From positions 1,798,001-1,862,000 of the forward strand of contig NZ_CP062946.1 of assembly GCF_014898095.1 (NCBI RefSeq): a stretch of DNA of 64,000 nucleotides. Direction: 5' to 3'. Position 1 is the first letter of the stretch, and the number at the start of each line of letters is the position of its first letter. This document shows positions 44,941 to 53,959 of this stretch, in pieces. Below the pieces are notes generated by a model. It had not been told where the DNA came from and ran no database searches. It worked only from the letters and a program-made list of their open reading frames with translations. The DNA is from Thalassotalea sp. LPB0316. GTDB taxonomy: Bacteria > Pseudomonadota > Gammaproteobacteria > Enterobacterales > Alteromonadaceae. The position numbers and the translations under genes were made by a program.

Positions 44941-45555
44941 CTAAGATTGTTTCTTAAACCGACGTGATGCTAAACCAATTATTCCCAATGCTAAAATAGC
45001 GAGTGTAGATGGTTCTGATGCTTTGATTGGGCTTGCAAAATATTGTATGGTTTCTCCTTCATTTACAAAGCCTAGCCATGCATTACCAATTCCATTTATC
45101 GTTTGAAATTGAGAATACATATTATAGGCGCCAGAATTCCCACCTTGCATATAGAGTTGAACATATGTGCCTGTGCCATTTGAACCATTAAACCCTATTT
45201 GCGGATCTGTATGTTTAAATGTCATCGCTAATTTTCCATCGACCAAAGAAAACATGTCGAAAGCAGCATTACAATTGGGCCAGCAATTGTTTAATAAGTT
45301 AGGTTGTTCAACTTTAGTGGTATTTCCAACCTGTAAATTAAATTGAATACCTAAAATATCACTTATGAAAACATTGTTAAAATCTGTTGAGTTTGCGAAC
45401 TCAACTGTTAAGGAATCGCCAACTTGAAAATTACTGTTTGTTTGCCATTTAGACAAATCATCAAAAACAAATGTATGGATAATTCCAGCTTTCGCACTCA
45501 TGCTTACCGAAAGCATTACCCCAACAAACATAATTGCCAAAAATTTGAACTTCAC
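44941..45555 (-). CDS. PEP-CTERM sorting-domain secreted protein
   Basis: The 204-residue protein has an N-terminal signal peptide (MKFKFLAIMFVGVMLSVSM, cleavage near AKA). It ends in a PEP-CTERM tail: SEPSTLAILALGIIGLASRR and a few more basic residues, that is a PEP-like triplet, a membrane helix and an Arg cluster. Such tails are cut and anchored by an EpsH-type exosortase, linked to exopolysaccharide/biofilm surfaces. The middle is beta-rich with a CWPNC pair and no assigned domain. No exosortase or polysaccharide gene is in the window. Confidence 0.85.
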   Translation of the reverse strand: MKFKFLAIMFVGVMLSVSMSAKAGIIHTFVFDDLSKWQTNSNFQVGDSLTVEFANSTDFNNVFISDILGIQFNLQVGNTTKVEQPNLLNNCWPNCNAAFDMFSLVDGKLAMTFKHTDPQIGFNGSNGTGTYVQLYMQGGNSGAYNMYSQFQTINGIGNAWLGFVNEGETIQYFASPIKASEPSTLAILALGIIGLASRRFKKQS

Positions 45556-46085
45556 CTTAAATATCTCCTTCCATTTAATTAAATTTACTTTAACGTTAAA
45601 ACTTAAAATTTAGTCAGGTCGAGTAAGCAAAAAACAAACCTTTAAAAAAAATATTATAAATTACAGTGGATTAATTCCTTTTGGGGATTAAGTTCTAAAC
45701 GAATTGTAAAATAACCCGACATTAAAAGAGCTCATCAATCCGTTAAATTATACCGTCACATACACAGTGAATATTGGGGAGTTACTGGAACATTTACATA
45801 TTGCTCAATACGTGAAGTTGCACTGACTTGAGACACTAATAACTATTAATAATTCAATGGATAAATAATCATAATATAACGTCCACATTAGCTTCTTGCC
45901 GATCGCCCACTGATACGAACATAGGGGCCTTTTAAATGCTGAATAAAACTGTCGTTCTAAACCGTTGTAGGGTCAAATAAGCGCAATTAAAGTTTATTAC
46001 TTTTGAAACTATGCGTAGACCGAAGTTAACGGCTCCGCTATACTGCGCGCCAACAAATTTGGCGTTATTAATCTGGTAATGATTC
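45556..46085. other. Divergent intergenic stretch
   Basis: The 530 bases between the PEP-CTERM gene and nhaD must hold both promoters. TATACT near 46044 is a possible -10 for nhaD but lacks a -35 at good spacing. I see no gene or repeat. Confidence 0.4.
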
Positions 46086-47330
46086 ATGGTTGAATATTTC
46101 TTGATCGCACTAGCGGTTTTAGCTCTTTTGTCGATTGTTTTTGAAGAACTCACCCACATCAATAAAGCGAAAACCACGCTTTTTTTTGGTTGTCTTGCAT
46201 GGATCACCCTATTTATCTCCAATAGTGGTGGCGATCACCATGCCCTCAACCATCACCTCGAAGAGAATCTATTAGAAATAGCTGTTTTGTGGTTGTTTTT
46301 AATGTCGACCATGACTTTTGTTGCCTACCTTAATGCCAAGGGCATTATCCAAATGGCGGTTCAGCGGTTGTTTCCAGCCGAAGCCTCGGTCAAAGTGATC
46401 ATGTTGTTGTTAGCACTATTTTCTCTGTTGTTGTCAGCCATTTGTGACAACGTAACCGCAACATTGGTGTCGCTAACCTTGTTGCAAAGTTTTAATGTTG
46501 AGAAACGCATTAAGCTACGAATGGCTATTTTGATAGTCTTTGCTGTCAATTCTGGTGGCGTAGCCTTGATTACTGGTGATGTGACAACCCTGATGATTTA
46601 TCTCGATGGTCATGTACAAATAAGCCAACTGTTTTTGCTATTAATTCCTGCTGCCGTTAGCGTCTTATTTTTAGCCTTTGCTTTATCATTTCGTCTCAAA
46701 GGCACGGTATTTACTCTCCCTGCCAAAAAAGATTATGAAACGGTCGATATTTTAATTGCTATCATATTTTTCACGACTATCTTAATGACGATGTTGCTCA
46801 ACGTCGCCTATAGCATTCCACCCGTGTTAACGTTTCTAACGGGGTTGTCGATTATGTTTCTGGTTGGGCGATTGTATCGGTCTGACAAGCAAGAATTGGA
46901 GATATTAGAGTACATTCGACAAATAGAATATGACACTTTATTGTTTTTCTTGGGGATTTTGTTGTTAGTAGGCATGCTTAAAGAAATAGGGACATTGCAC
47001 CTAGTGACAGATCTCTACGCGCAATATAACCCTACGGTGTCGAGTTACTTCGCTGGGATTGCATCTGCCTTATTAGATAATGTACCGCTAACCGCCGCTT
47101 TGCTCAAAGCCGAGCCTTCATTAACCTCTCCGCAGTGGCTTGAACTCACCTATGCCGTTGGTGTCGGTGGCTCATTATTAGTGATAGGTTCAGCCTCTGG
47201 TATTGTAGCGATGAGTAAAATGAAAGAGCTAACTTTTATTTCCTATTCTCGCTATATTCCAATGCTATTGGTCGCATACACGTTGGGTTATGCTGTGACT
47301 ATTGTGCTGGCACAATATTATTACGGTTAA
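46086..47330 (+). CDS. nhaD: Na+/H+ antiporter NhaD
   Basis: NhaD expels Na+ or Li+ in exchange for protons across the inner membrane, common in marine and halophilic bacteria. The 414-residue protein is hydrophobic throughout, with about 11-12 helices. It has the ion-transporter signature SAICDNVTATLVSLTLLQ and a matching C-terminal half motif ASALLDNVPLTAALLKAE, the two inverted-repeat cores of the family. It starts at ATG 46086 and is a single-gene unit. Confidence 0.9.
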   Translation: MVEYFLIALAVLALLSIVFEELTHINKAKTTLFFGCLAWITLFISNSGGDHHALNHHLEENLLEIAVLWLFLMSTMTFVAYLNAKGIIQMAVQRLFPAEASVKVIMLLLALFSLLLSAICDNVTATLVSLTLLQSFNVEKRIKLRMAILIVFAVNSGGVALITGDVTTLMIYLDGHVQISQLFLLLIPAAVSVLFLAFALSFRLKGTVFTLPAKKDYETVDILIAIIFFTTILMTMLLNVAYSIPPVLTFLTGLSIMFLVGRLYRSDKQELEILEYIRQIEYDTLLFFLGILLLVGMLKEIGTLHLVTDLYAQYNPTVSSYFAGIASALLDNVPLTAALLKAEPSLTSPQWLELTYAVGVGGSLLVIGSASGIVAMSKMKELTFISYSRYIPMLLVAYTLGYAVTIVLAQYYYG

Positions 47331-47522
47331 GTTACTCAAGGTCTTGGCTCTTAATATCGTTAAGTACGGGGATAAGGGCCAATCAGTGGTAAGTTGCTAT
47401 ACATTAGTGGCGAAAATGAAACCGTAAAAATAAGATTTTCTTAACTTTTGTCACAAAGCAGGGGATTTCAAGCGTAAACTTCCTCATAATAGAACGAAAT
47501 AAATAACCAAACGAATTTCATT

Positions 47523-49349
47523 GTGAGTGAGAAAAAACTCCAGCATTTTTATATCGCAGAAGAGCAATCGATTTACCTGCTTAGCCACAAAGATGCCGAA
47601 AAACTCAAGCAGTGGGTTAAGTTGTGTGAAACGCAACTTAATGCCTTGGGTTACTCTAATGTTGCTTTGTTAGGTAAGGGCGCCTATGGCTTTGTCTTTA
47701 ACGCATTTGATGCTCATAATCATCCCGTCGTCTTTAAATTTTCTCGGGTAACCTTACCCCAGCATGTTCAAGATAGGCTTGCCGAAGAAGCCGATATTCA
47801 GCGCGAACTTAAACATCCCGCAATTCCCTCTGTACAAGAGTTTCATCGCATTAGGCGCCAGTGCATTTTACAAATGTCGCGCGCCCCAGGTATTGATTTA
47901 GAAAAATACTCGCATCAGGTTGGCCCATTGCCGCCTGAGCTTATTGTTAAAATTGCTATTTCAATCGCTGAAATATTGGGTTATCTGCGTAATAGCAAGG
48001 CGCACCTCAAAGGTAAGCCGATCGTTCACGGTGATATTAAACCGTCAAATATCGTCTTCGATCCTGACACTGGCCAAATCAGCTTAATTGACTGGGGGTC
48101 TGCGGTTTATGCCCAGTTAGATGTCAAAGGACAATCGACAGCCAACAATGTCATGGATTTGATGAGTAGTGATCTACAGCATACCAATGCTCGCTTAGGT
48201 GATGTTTATTTTATTGGGCCTGAACAAATATCGGGTGGTTTATCGTCGCCGCGTTTTGATGAACAAGGATTAGCCGCAACGCTTTATGCTTTGGCATCTG
48301 GCCAATCGTGTCGTTATGGTGTCAATGTTATTACGCCAAATTCACTTGGCTTACCTAAAGCGTTGGCGAATATCTTAACGGGTATGCTTAGTAGCAATGA
48401 GCAAACTCGTCGTGAAGCGGGAGATTACTTCTTTAACCATCTCACGTTGTTGAAAAATACTGTGTTGGCAGATAAACCAACAGTCTACCCGATTGAACCG
48501 GTCATCCCTGTTTGGCTCAGGAAAAAAGAGCAAACAGCTATTGATACGGTCGTTTACGGTTCACGTAAGTCATTCTTAAGGGAGTCTACCGATAGTGATG
48601 AGCTCGACAAAGTCGATGATGTGCAATTAGAAAAGTATTACAAAAATTACCTCATCGGTATGGGCGATACCGAAAAGGCGTTTATTGCTGCGGTGAGTAG
48701 ATTAGGTGATTTCCCTGTTGTTGGTGGTCTAGCGGTGCGTTGGGAAAAAGATGGCGTTTATATCGACTCCAACCTAACGCTATTTGACGAAACGCTTCGC
48801 CACTCATTCCAAAGTGCGGTTAATAACATGGTTTATCTAGCACAAGGCATCTTTCGCATCGGTATGTTTAAAAGTTGTTTGTTTGACGCAAGAAACACTT
48901 TACATATTTATCGAGATGATGAAAGCCAATCATTTAATGCGCCGCAGGATATGTTTATTCCTTTTGAAGTTAGTGCGGTAGCAGAAGTAGACGATGTCAG
49001 TCGGTTGCACTCGTATTTTGAAGACGGTAAAGATCCTGATGAATATCTTTACTTACCTGATGAGTTAATGGCGGTGCTGGCCAAGCTCAATTTAATTCAT
49101 CATACTGGGTGTATCATTTTTGAAGTTTTGCCAACTCATTTGAAGATCCACAGTTATTTAATGTTGTTAGATCACCCAAAACGCGATGCATTCACTCAAT
49201 GTTTAGCGCAAATTATCGAACTGCTACCACTGATTGATGGCTTGGGAATTTCAGGCTTTATGAAGCTCCCGTATAAAGATACCCGCTTTTTTGAGCATAT
49301 TTCCAAACTACCAGACAAGTTTTATCCCAGAAATCCCAAAATCAGTTAA
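47523..49349 (+). CDS. Divergent Ser/Thr protein kinase-like protein with unknown C-terminal domain
   Basis: Residues ~45-320 are a protein-kinase fold: glycine loop LGKGAYGFVF (51-59), VFKF with Lys72, and the catalytic loop VHGDIKPSNIVF. His169-Gly170-Asp171 replaces HRD, and LIDWGSA (Asp190) replaces DFG. All core catalytic residues (Lys72, Asp171, Asn176, Asp190) are kept, so activity is plausible. Residues ~330-608 form a second domain I do not recognise (FLRESTDSDELDKVDDVQ, then KDPDEYLYLPDELMAVLA). No membrane segment is seen. The start is GTG 47523 with a weak ribosome-binding site. No phosphatase or obvious substrate gene is adjacent. Confidence 0.8.
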   Translation: MSEKKLQHFYIAEEQSIYLLSHKDAEKLKQWVKLCETQLNALGYSNVALLGKGAYGFVFNAFDAHNHPVVFKFSRVTLPQHVQDRLAEEADIQRELKHPAIPSVQEFHRIRRQCILQMSRAPGIDLEKYSHQVGPLPPELIVKIAISIAEILGYLRNSKAHLKGKPIVHGDIKPSNIVFDPDTGQISLIDWGSAVYAQLDVKGQSTANNVMDLMSSDLQHTNARLGDVYFIGPEQISGGLSSPRFDEQGLAATLYALASGQSCRYGVNVITPNSLGLPKALANILTGMLSSNEQTRREAGDYFFNHLTLLKNTVLADKPTVYPIEPVIPVWLRKKEQTAIDTVVYGSRKSFLRESTDSDELDKVDDVQLEKYYKNYLIGMGDTEKAFIAAVSRLGDFPVVGGLAVRWEKDGVYIDSNLTLFDETLRHSFQSAVNNMVYLAQGIFRIGMFKSCLFDARNTLHIYRDDESQSFNAPQDMFIPFEVSAVAEVDDVSRLHSYFEDGKDPDEYLYLPDELMAVLAKLNLIHHTGCIIFEVLPTHLKIHSYLMLLDHPKRDAFTQCLAQIIELLPLIDGLGISGFMKLPYKDTRFFEHISKLPDKFYPRNPKIS

Positions 49350-49390
49350 TCTTTAGTGATAACAATGAAGGTTTTTTAAGTGGGTTGGTT

Positions 49391-49771
49391 ATGTCAGATA
49401 AAAAAGTCGGTGATTTTGCGTGGCTAGATATTAGTGTTGAGAATGCGCCACAACTAAGAGATTTTTACCAAAAAGTCATTGGTTGGCAGGTAGAAGAAGT
49501 CTCGATGGGAAATTATAGTGATTATTCGATGGTCAACCCGAATACCAAAGAACCGGTTAGCGGTATTTGTCATGCGACTGGGTACAACGCCAATATGCCA
49601 GCGATGTGGCTGCCATACTTTCTTGTAGAAAATGCTGAACAGGCACTCAATGACGCGTTAGCAATGGGGGCTCAACAACTTGATGAGCTTAAAACCATGG
49701 GGGCAGATCGTTTTGTTGTCATTAAAGATCCCGCTGGTGCCTGTTGTGCTTTGTACCAGCGAGGGGCATAA
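49391..49771 (+). CDS. VOC family (glyoxalase/dioxygenase-fold) protein
   Basis: A 126-residue vicinal-oxygen-chelate-fold protein: FAWLDISVENAPQLRDFYQK, then IGWQVEEVSMGNYSDYSMV and a C-terminal DRFVVIKDPAGACCALYQ. It resembles CFP-30B-like VOC proteins; the substrate is unknown. I use ATG 49391 rather than TTG 49385. It follows the kinase gene by about 40 bases on the same strand. The convergent dGTPase-like gene ends one base beyond its stop. Confidence 0.82.
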   Translation: MSDKKVGDFAWLDISVENAPQLRDFYQKVIGWQVEEVSMGNYSDYSMVNPNTKEPVSGICHATGYNANMPAMWLPYFLVENAEQALNDALAMGAQQLDELKTMGADRFVVIKDPAGACCALYQRGA

Positions 49772-49772
49772 A

Positions 49773-51119
49773 TTAGCGGTTCGACTCATAAAAACCCTGG
49801 CTCATGCTCGGAGCGAATAGCGTGCGGTATAAGCGCGTTGCGTAATCATCAGTCATACCTGCAACATAATCAGAGATAACACGATAAGGGTTCTCTTGAT
49901 TGTATTGGGCTTCAGTGTATCGCTTGAGCGTGTTTTTTGGCAGTAGTCGCTGCGGATCACTCGCTAAGGCTTCAAATAGTTCCATCACAATTTGTTGTCC
50001 GCGATACTCTATGCGCTGAATGTGTGGCTGCTTGATGACACACTTGAAAACAAAGTCTTTAAAAATTTTCAGTACTTTATTTGGTGTTACTGGTAGCACT
50101 GCATTATAGCGCAGCAGCGGCTCAGCAAAGTTAGTTTGTTTAGCGCTATTAAGATCTTCAATCACAATGTGAGTGATCAAATAGTTGACTAATGAACCTA
50201 TGGCATCCTTTTGCCGATAGTGTTCATCACTAAATAAATTGTCGGCTAAATCTCGAGCTATGCTCAAAACCCATTCGTCATCTATCGACAGTAGTGGCTG
50301 TACAACGTGATCAATAAAGTCGCGTTTATTAACCACGCCGGTGACAATGGCATCTTCCATATCGTGAATACCGTAGGCAATGTCGTCTGCTAATTCCATA
50401 ATAGAGCAGTCGATCGACTTATATAACGTCTTATCATGACCCACGGATTTTTCTTGGGTACTACTAAATAGACGTTTGTCATCAATAGCTAGTGGCGCAA
50501 GTAACCAATCCATTACATCTTGATCATCGCTGTAATAGCCTTTAGGTGGGTGCCACTGGCTCGCTTTTAACTGTCTAAAATTTGCCACGGCTGGCGGTGT
50601 GTCGTTATGAGATAAATGACATAAGGTATTAGGGTATTTAATTAACCCTAATAAGGTGCGGCGTGATAAATTCATACCGTTTTTTTCACTAAAAGGTTCT
50701 AGCTTAGCAACAATTCGCAACGTTTGGCCGTTTCCTTCAAATCCACCGTGCTCTCGCATCATGTAGTGCAGAGCAACTTCACCACCATGACCGAACGGCG
50801 GGTGACCAATATCATGCGCTAAACAAATAGACTCAATTAGCGCGTCATCATTGATCGCAAGAAAGTCGCATTCGTCGGCAAATTTAGAGCGAAGTTGAGC
50901 AGTGATCCCTGAGCCTATTTGCGCGGCCTCTAACGAATGAGTTAGGCGCGTTCTAAAAAAGTCACTTTGTCCACTGCCCATAACTTGAGTTTTTGATTGT
51001 AGTCGGCGAAAGGCTGCTGAGTGCAAAATTCGCGCACGGTCGCGTTGAAATGAACTGCGGTGATCGTCTTGGCGCTTTGATACTTTGATAAACTGTCGTT
51101 GGTGCCATGGGTTATTCAT
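49773..51119 (-). CDS. dGTPase-like HD-domain triphosphohydrolase
   Basis: The 448-residue protein has the HD-domain metal ligands in RLTHSLEAAQIG and CLAHDIGHPPFGHGGE, and DDIAYGIHDMEDA for the later Asp. This is the Dgt-type deoxynucleotide triphosphohydrolase family, which splits dGTP or other dNTPs to nucleoside and tripolyphosphate. Length fits the ~440-residue clade often annotated as anti-phage dGTPase. I have no sequence basis here for a defence role; housekeeping dNTP control is equally likely. It is a single gene. Confidence 0.88.
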   Translation of the reverse strand: MNNPWHQRQFIKVSKRQDDHRSSFQRDRARILHSAAFRRLQSKTQVMGSGQSDFFRTRLTHSLEAAQIGSGITAQLRSKFADECDFLAINDDALIESICLAHDIGHPPFGHGGEVALHYMMREHGGFEGNGQTLRIVAKLEPFSEKNGMNLSRRTLLGLIKYPNTLCHLSHNDTPPAVANFRQLKASQWHPPKGYYSDDQDVMDWLLAPLAIDDKRLFSSTQEKSVGHDKTLYKSIDCSIMELADDIAYGIHDMEDAIVTGVVNKRDFIDHVVQPLLSIDDEWVLSIARDLADNLFSDEHYRQKDAIGSLVNYLITHIVIEDLNSAKQTNFAEPLLRYNAVLPVTPNKVLKIFKDFVFKCVIKQPHIQRIEYRGQQIVMELFEALASDPQRLLPKNTLKRYTEAQYNQENPYRVISDYVAGMTDDYATRLYRTLFAPSMSQGFYESNR

Positions 51120-51314
51120 TTAATCGTCCGTTTTTTAATCTATTGCTAGTGATTTGTTACAAAGTCGTTTAATAAAAGTGCGTTAATTTACGAAGATTTT
51201 ACATTTCATTGTAAAATTGTTTGCTAAACTTAAGGCGACCGTTAATAACAATATAAAAACTAGGATTGCTCGCCAAGTCAATTGTTATTATTGAATTTCT
51301 ACATGGAAGAAGCT

Positions 51315-52058
51315 GTGAACTATTTAACTATCATTCTCTTTATTCTTTTTTCGATAACCTCAACAACAACATTTAGTAACGATAAATCTCCAAGTGAGCT
51401 CGAACTCGTGACCGGTTTAGCAAAGCCGCCATTTATCTTAGAAAATCTATCGAGTGGTTTGCAGCTCGATCTCATTACTGAAATATTAGCCTCACAAAAT
51501 ATCGATGTGAGCTATATTCCTATGCCACTTGGCCGTAATATTACGGGTTTCCAGCGTGGTAATGTTGATGGTGTAATCACCATCCCGCCGAATTATAAAT
51601 ATCCAAGTATGTATATATCTGAGCCGTATATTTATTATCAAAATGTCGCGGTGAGCTTATCTGATAGCCACATACAGTTGAAAAATATAAAAGATTTAAG
51701 TTCTTACAGTATTATCGCTTTTCAAAACGCCAAGAAATTTTTGGGTGAAGAGTTTGCCAATGTTGCAGCTTACTCAATTGATTATCGAGAGCTAGCTAAT
51801 CAAAAACAACAAATCGAAATGCTGTTCTCTCGCCGTGTTGAAGTGATTGTGCTTGATATTAATATTTTTAAATACTTTGTTCGAGATAACATTAGCAAAG
51901 TCGGTGGTATGCCGTTTGAAGTGCATTATCTGTTTCCCGAGCGAGGCTATTCGGTAGGCTTTAAAAAAGAAGCGCACATGAAGCTTTTTAATGCGGGGCT
52001 AGAGACGATAAAAGCCAATGGCACTTATCAAATGATCCAAGATAATTACTTACTATAG
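51315..52058 (+). CDS. Periplasmic solute-binding protein (family 3-like)
   Basis: From GTG 51315, with GGAAG eight bases upstream, the product is 247 residues. It has a signal peptide (NYLTIILFILFSITSTTTFS) and a family 3 solute-binding fold (LELVTGLAKPPFILENLSSG, then LDLITEILASQNIDVSYIPM). Upstream alternative starts lie at 51303 and 51282. No transporter genes accompany it. Together with the genes at 29698 and 53960 it is one of three orphan amino-acid-binding-like proteins in the window. Confidence 0.75.
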   Translation: MNYLTIILFILFSITSTTTFSNDKSPSELELVTGLAKPPFILENLSSGLQLDLITEILASQNIDVSYIPMPLGRNITGFQRGNVDGVITIPPNYKYPSMYISEPYIYYQNVAVSLSDSHIQLKNIKDLSSYSIIAFQNAKKFLGEEFANVAAYSIDYRELANQKQQIEMLFSRRVEVIVLDINIFKYFVRDNISKVGGMPFEVHYLFPERGYSVGFKKEAHMKLFNAGLETIKANGTYQMIQDNYLL

Positions 52059-52068
52059 AGAACTTGGT

Positions 52069-52113
52069 ATCCCCCTTTAATTGTGCTCTGTTAAGCTTAA
52101 CTAAAGGGGGGAT
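52069..52113. terminator. Hairpin between convergent genes
   Basis: ATCCCCCTTTA pairs with TAAAGGGGGGAT across a ~22-base loop. It lacks a T tract and may be a transcription block or an RNA-stability hairpin shared by the convergent solute-binding protein and cmoB transcripts. Confidence 0.4.
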
Positions 52114-52133
52114 AACGTATTCATTACCATTAT

Positions 52134-53099
52134 TTAAGCGTTGGCGATAAAAATCGCTCTTTTAGGTGCGGGGTAACCTTCAATGGTTTTATTGGGGTCG
52201 TCTTTATCGAGGAAGTCTTGCAGCGACTCGGTATCTATCCATGGGGTTTTTCGCTGCTCTTCAAAGGCGGTTTGATCGGTATTAACCCATCTAACGTTAC
52301 TAAAGCCACAACGTTCTAACCACGCACACATGGCTTTGCCACTCGGTAAAAACCAAACATTGCGCATTTTTGCATAACGCTCGCCTGGTATTAATACGGT
52401 GTGCTCATCACCATCGACAATTAATGTTTCTAAGACCAGCTCGCCGCCTTTGTTAAGTTGGCTTTTTAACTGATAAATGAAATCAATTGGCGAGCGGCGA
52501 TGGTAAAGTACCCCCATGGCAAAGACGGTATCAAACGCCTTTAACTCGGGTAACTGTTCAACACCAAGCGGCAACAGGTTTACGGCGTCGTCTTTAACAA
52601 AGTGTTGAATAGCTTGAAACTGCATTAAAAACAACTGAGTAGGATCGATACCGACGACAAATTTTGCACCAGCGCCGCGCATTCGCCACAAGTGATAACC
52701 ACTGCCACAACCAATATCTAATACATAACGATTAGTCAAATCGCTGATATGATCTTTTAACCGATCCCATTTAAAATCTGAGCGCCATTCGGTATCAACG
52801 TGTAGGCCGTGAATATGATATGGACCTTTGCGCCAAGGTTTGAGTTTCATCAACAAATGTTCGAGTTTCTTGCGCTCACCATCACTCATCTCCTCAGCCA
52901 AGCCAGCTTGTACTTTCTGGGATAACTCAACCGTTGTTTGTTCAGGGCTCGGTAAATTGTCTATCGCTTTATACCACTGCGAAAACTCACCGTGTAGATG
53001 GTTTCTATTCCAATCATCTAGTTGTTGAGGCAGCGTTAATAACCAGTGATTTAGGCGGTTTCCGGCAATTTGTTGGTAAAAAGAGTTGAACGAGATCAT
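52134..53099 (-). CDS. cmoB: tRNA U34 carboxymethyltransferase CmoB
   Basis: CmoB transfers a carboxymethyl group from carboxy-SAM to 5-hydroxyuridine 34 in tRNA, giving cmo5U. The 321-residue protein has the N-terminal extension typical of CmoB and the SAM motif [30 protein letters not shown] and the C-terminal [15 protein letters not shown] are also present. Its start overlaps the cmoA end by 4 bases, so the pair is translated in coupling. Confidence 0.96.
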   Translation of the reverse strand: MISFNSFYQQIAGNRLNHWLLTLPQQLDDWNRNHLHGEFSQWYKAIDNLPSPEQTTVELSQKVQAGLAEEMSDGERKKLEHLLMKLKPWRKGPYHIHGLHVDTEWRSDFKWDRLKDHISDLTNRYVLDIGCGSGYHLWRMRGAGAKFVVGIDPTQLFLMQFQAIQHFVKDDAVNLLPLGVEQLPELKAFDTVFAMGVLYHRRSPIDFIYQLKSQLNKGGELVLETLIVDGDEHTVLIPGERYAKMRNVWFLPSGKAMCAWLERCGFSNVRWVNTDQTAFEEQRKTPWIDTESLQDFLDKDDPNKTIEGYPAPKRAIFIANA

Positions 53100-53830
53100 T
53101 TAATTGCCACCATTGACGTAAAGTTGAAGCATTGAAACCACTGAGTTGCGTGAGAAAATCCAGCGTTTTTTAGGCGCTCAAGTTGTACTTCTAAGCTATC
53201 GGTTTTCATCACATTTTCTAAGGCCGTGCGCTTTTGTGCGATTTCTAGTTCGCTATAGCCATTTGCGCGTTTAAAGTCGTGGTGTAAATCAATGAGCAGA
53301 TCGCGGCACACTTCGTTTTCGTGATTAATTTTTTCTGATAACACTAAAATACCGCCGGGCACTAGCGCTTGCGCTATTGTATTGATCAATGCTTGGCGTT
53401 TAGAGCGCTCGATAAATTGCAAGGTAAAATTGAGTACGATCATCGATGCATTTTCTAGTTTAGCGGTTAAAATATCTTGTTCGATTATCGTGACTGGCGT
53501 GTCCCCCTTAAATGCCGCAACGTGACGTTGGCAACGTTCAACCATTGCACTTGAGGTGTCCATACCAATGATTTGGCAATTACTTGCCGTAATGGCTTTG
53601 CGCATCGCGAGCGTTGCAGCGCCTAACGAGCAACCCAAATCGTAGATGTTGGTATTGGCTTGCACGTATTGTTGGCTCAATCGGCCGATGGTATCAATAA
53701 TAGTGTTATAGCCAGGTACAGATCGAGAGATCATATCAGGAAATACTTCAACAACCTGTTCGTCAAAGTTAAAGTCTTTTACCTTGGCATGAGGATTAGA
53801 ATAAATGATATCGGTATCAGAAGTGTGCAT
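53096..53830 (-). CDS. cmoA: Carboxy-SAM synthase CmoA
   Basis: CmoA makes carboxy-S-adenosylmethionine from SAM and prephenate. The 244-residue protein has the nucleotide site [16 protein letters not shown] and the conserved [24 protein letters not shown] being a CmoA hallmark. [17 protein letters not shown] is also present. It is upstream of cmoB on the minus strand, overlapping by 4 bases, the normal order. Confidence 0.96.
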   Translation of the reverse strand: MHTSDTDIIYSNPHAKVKDFNFDEQVVEVFPDMISRSVPGYNTIIDTIGRLSQQYVQANTNIYDLGCSLGAATLAMRKAITASNCQIIGMDTSSAMVERCQRHVAAFKGDTPVTIIEQDILTAKLENASMIVLNFTLQFIERSKRQALINTIAQALVPGGILVLSEKINHENEVCRDLLIDLHHDFKRANGYSELEIAQKRTALENVMKTDSLEVQLERLKNAGFSHATQWFQCFNFTSMVAIK

Positions 53831-53959
53831 GTGTTGGTTGTCATTGAAAATTATTGTAATATTTTAAACTAAAATAAAAGAGAGCGAAAATACCTTCGGG
53901 AAATTATTCGTATAAAGGCACGGGATGCTTGTTGTTAACCAAAATAAGGTAGGATTTAT

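Noticed and set aside
49773..51119. dGTPase-like gene as part of a defence island
   Set aside because: It is flanked by core-type genes, with no restriction, toxin or other defence genes; family membership alone does not support a defence role.
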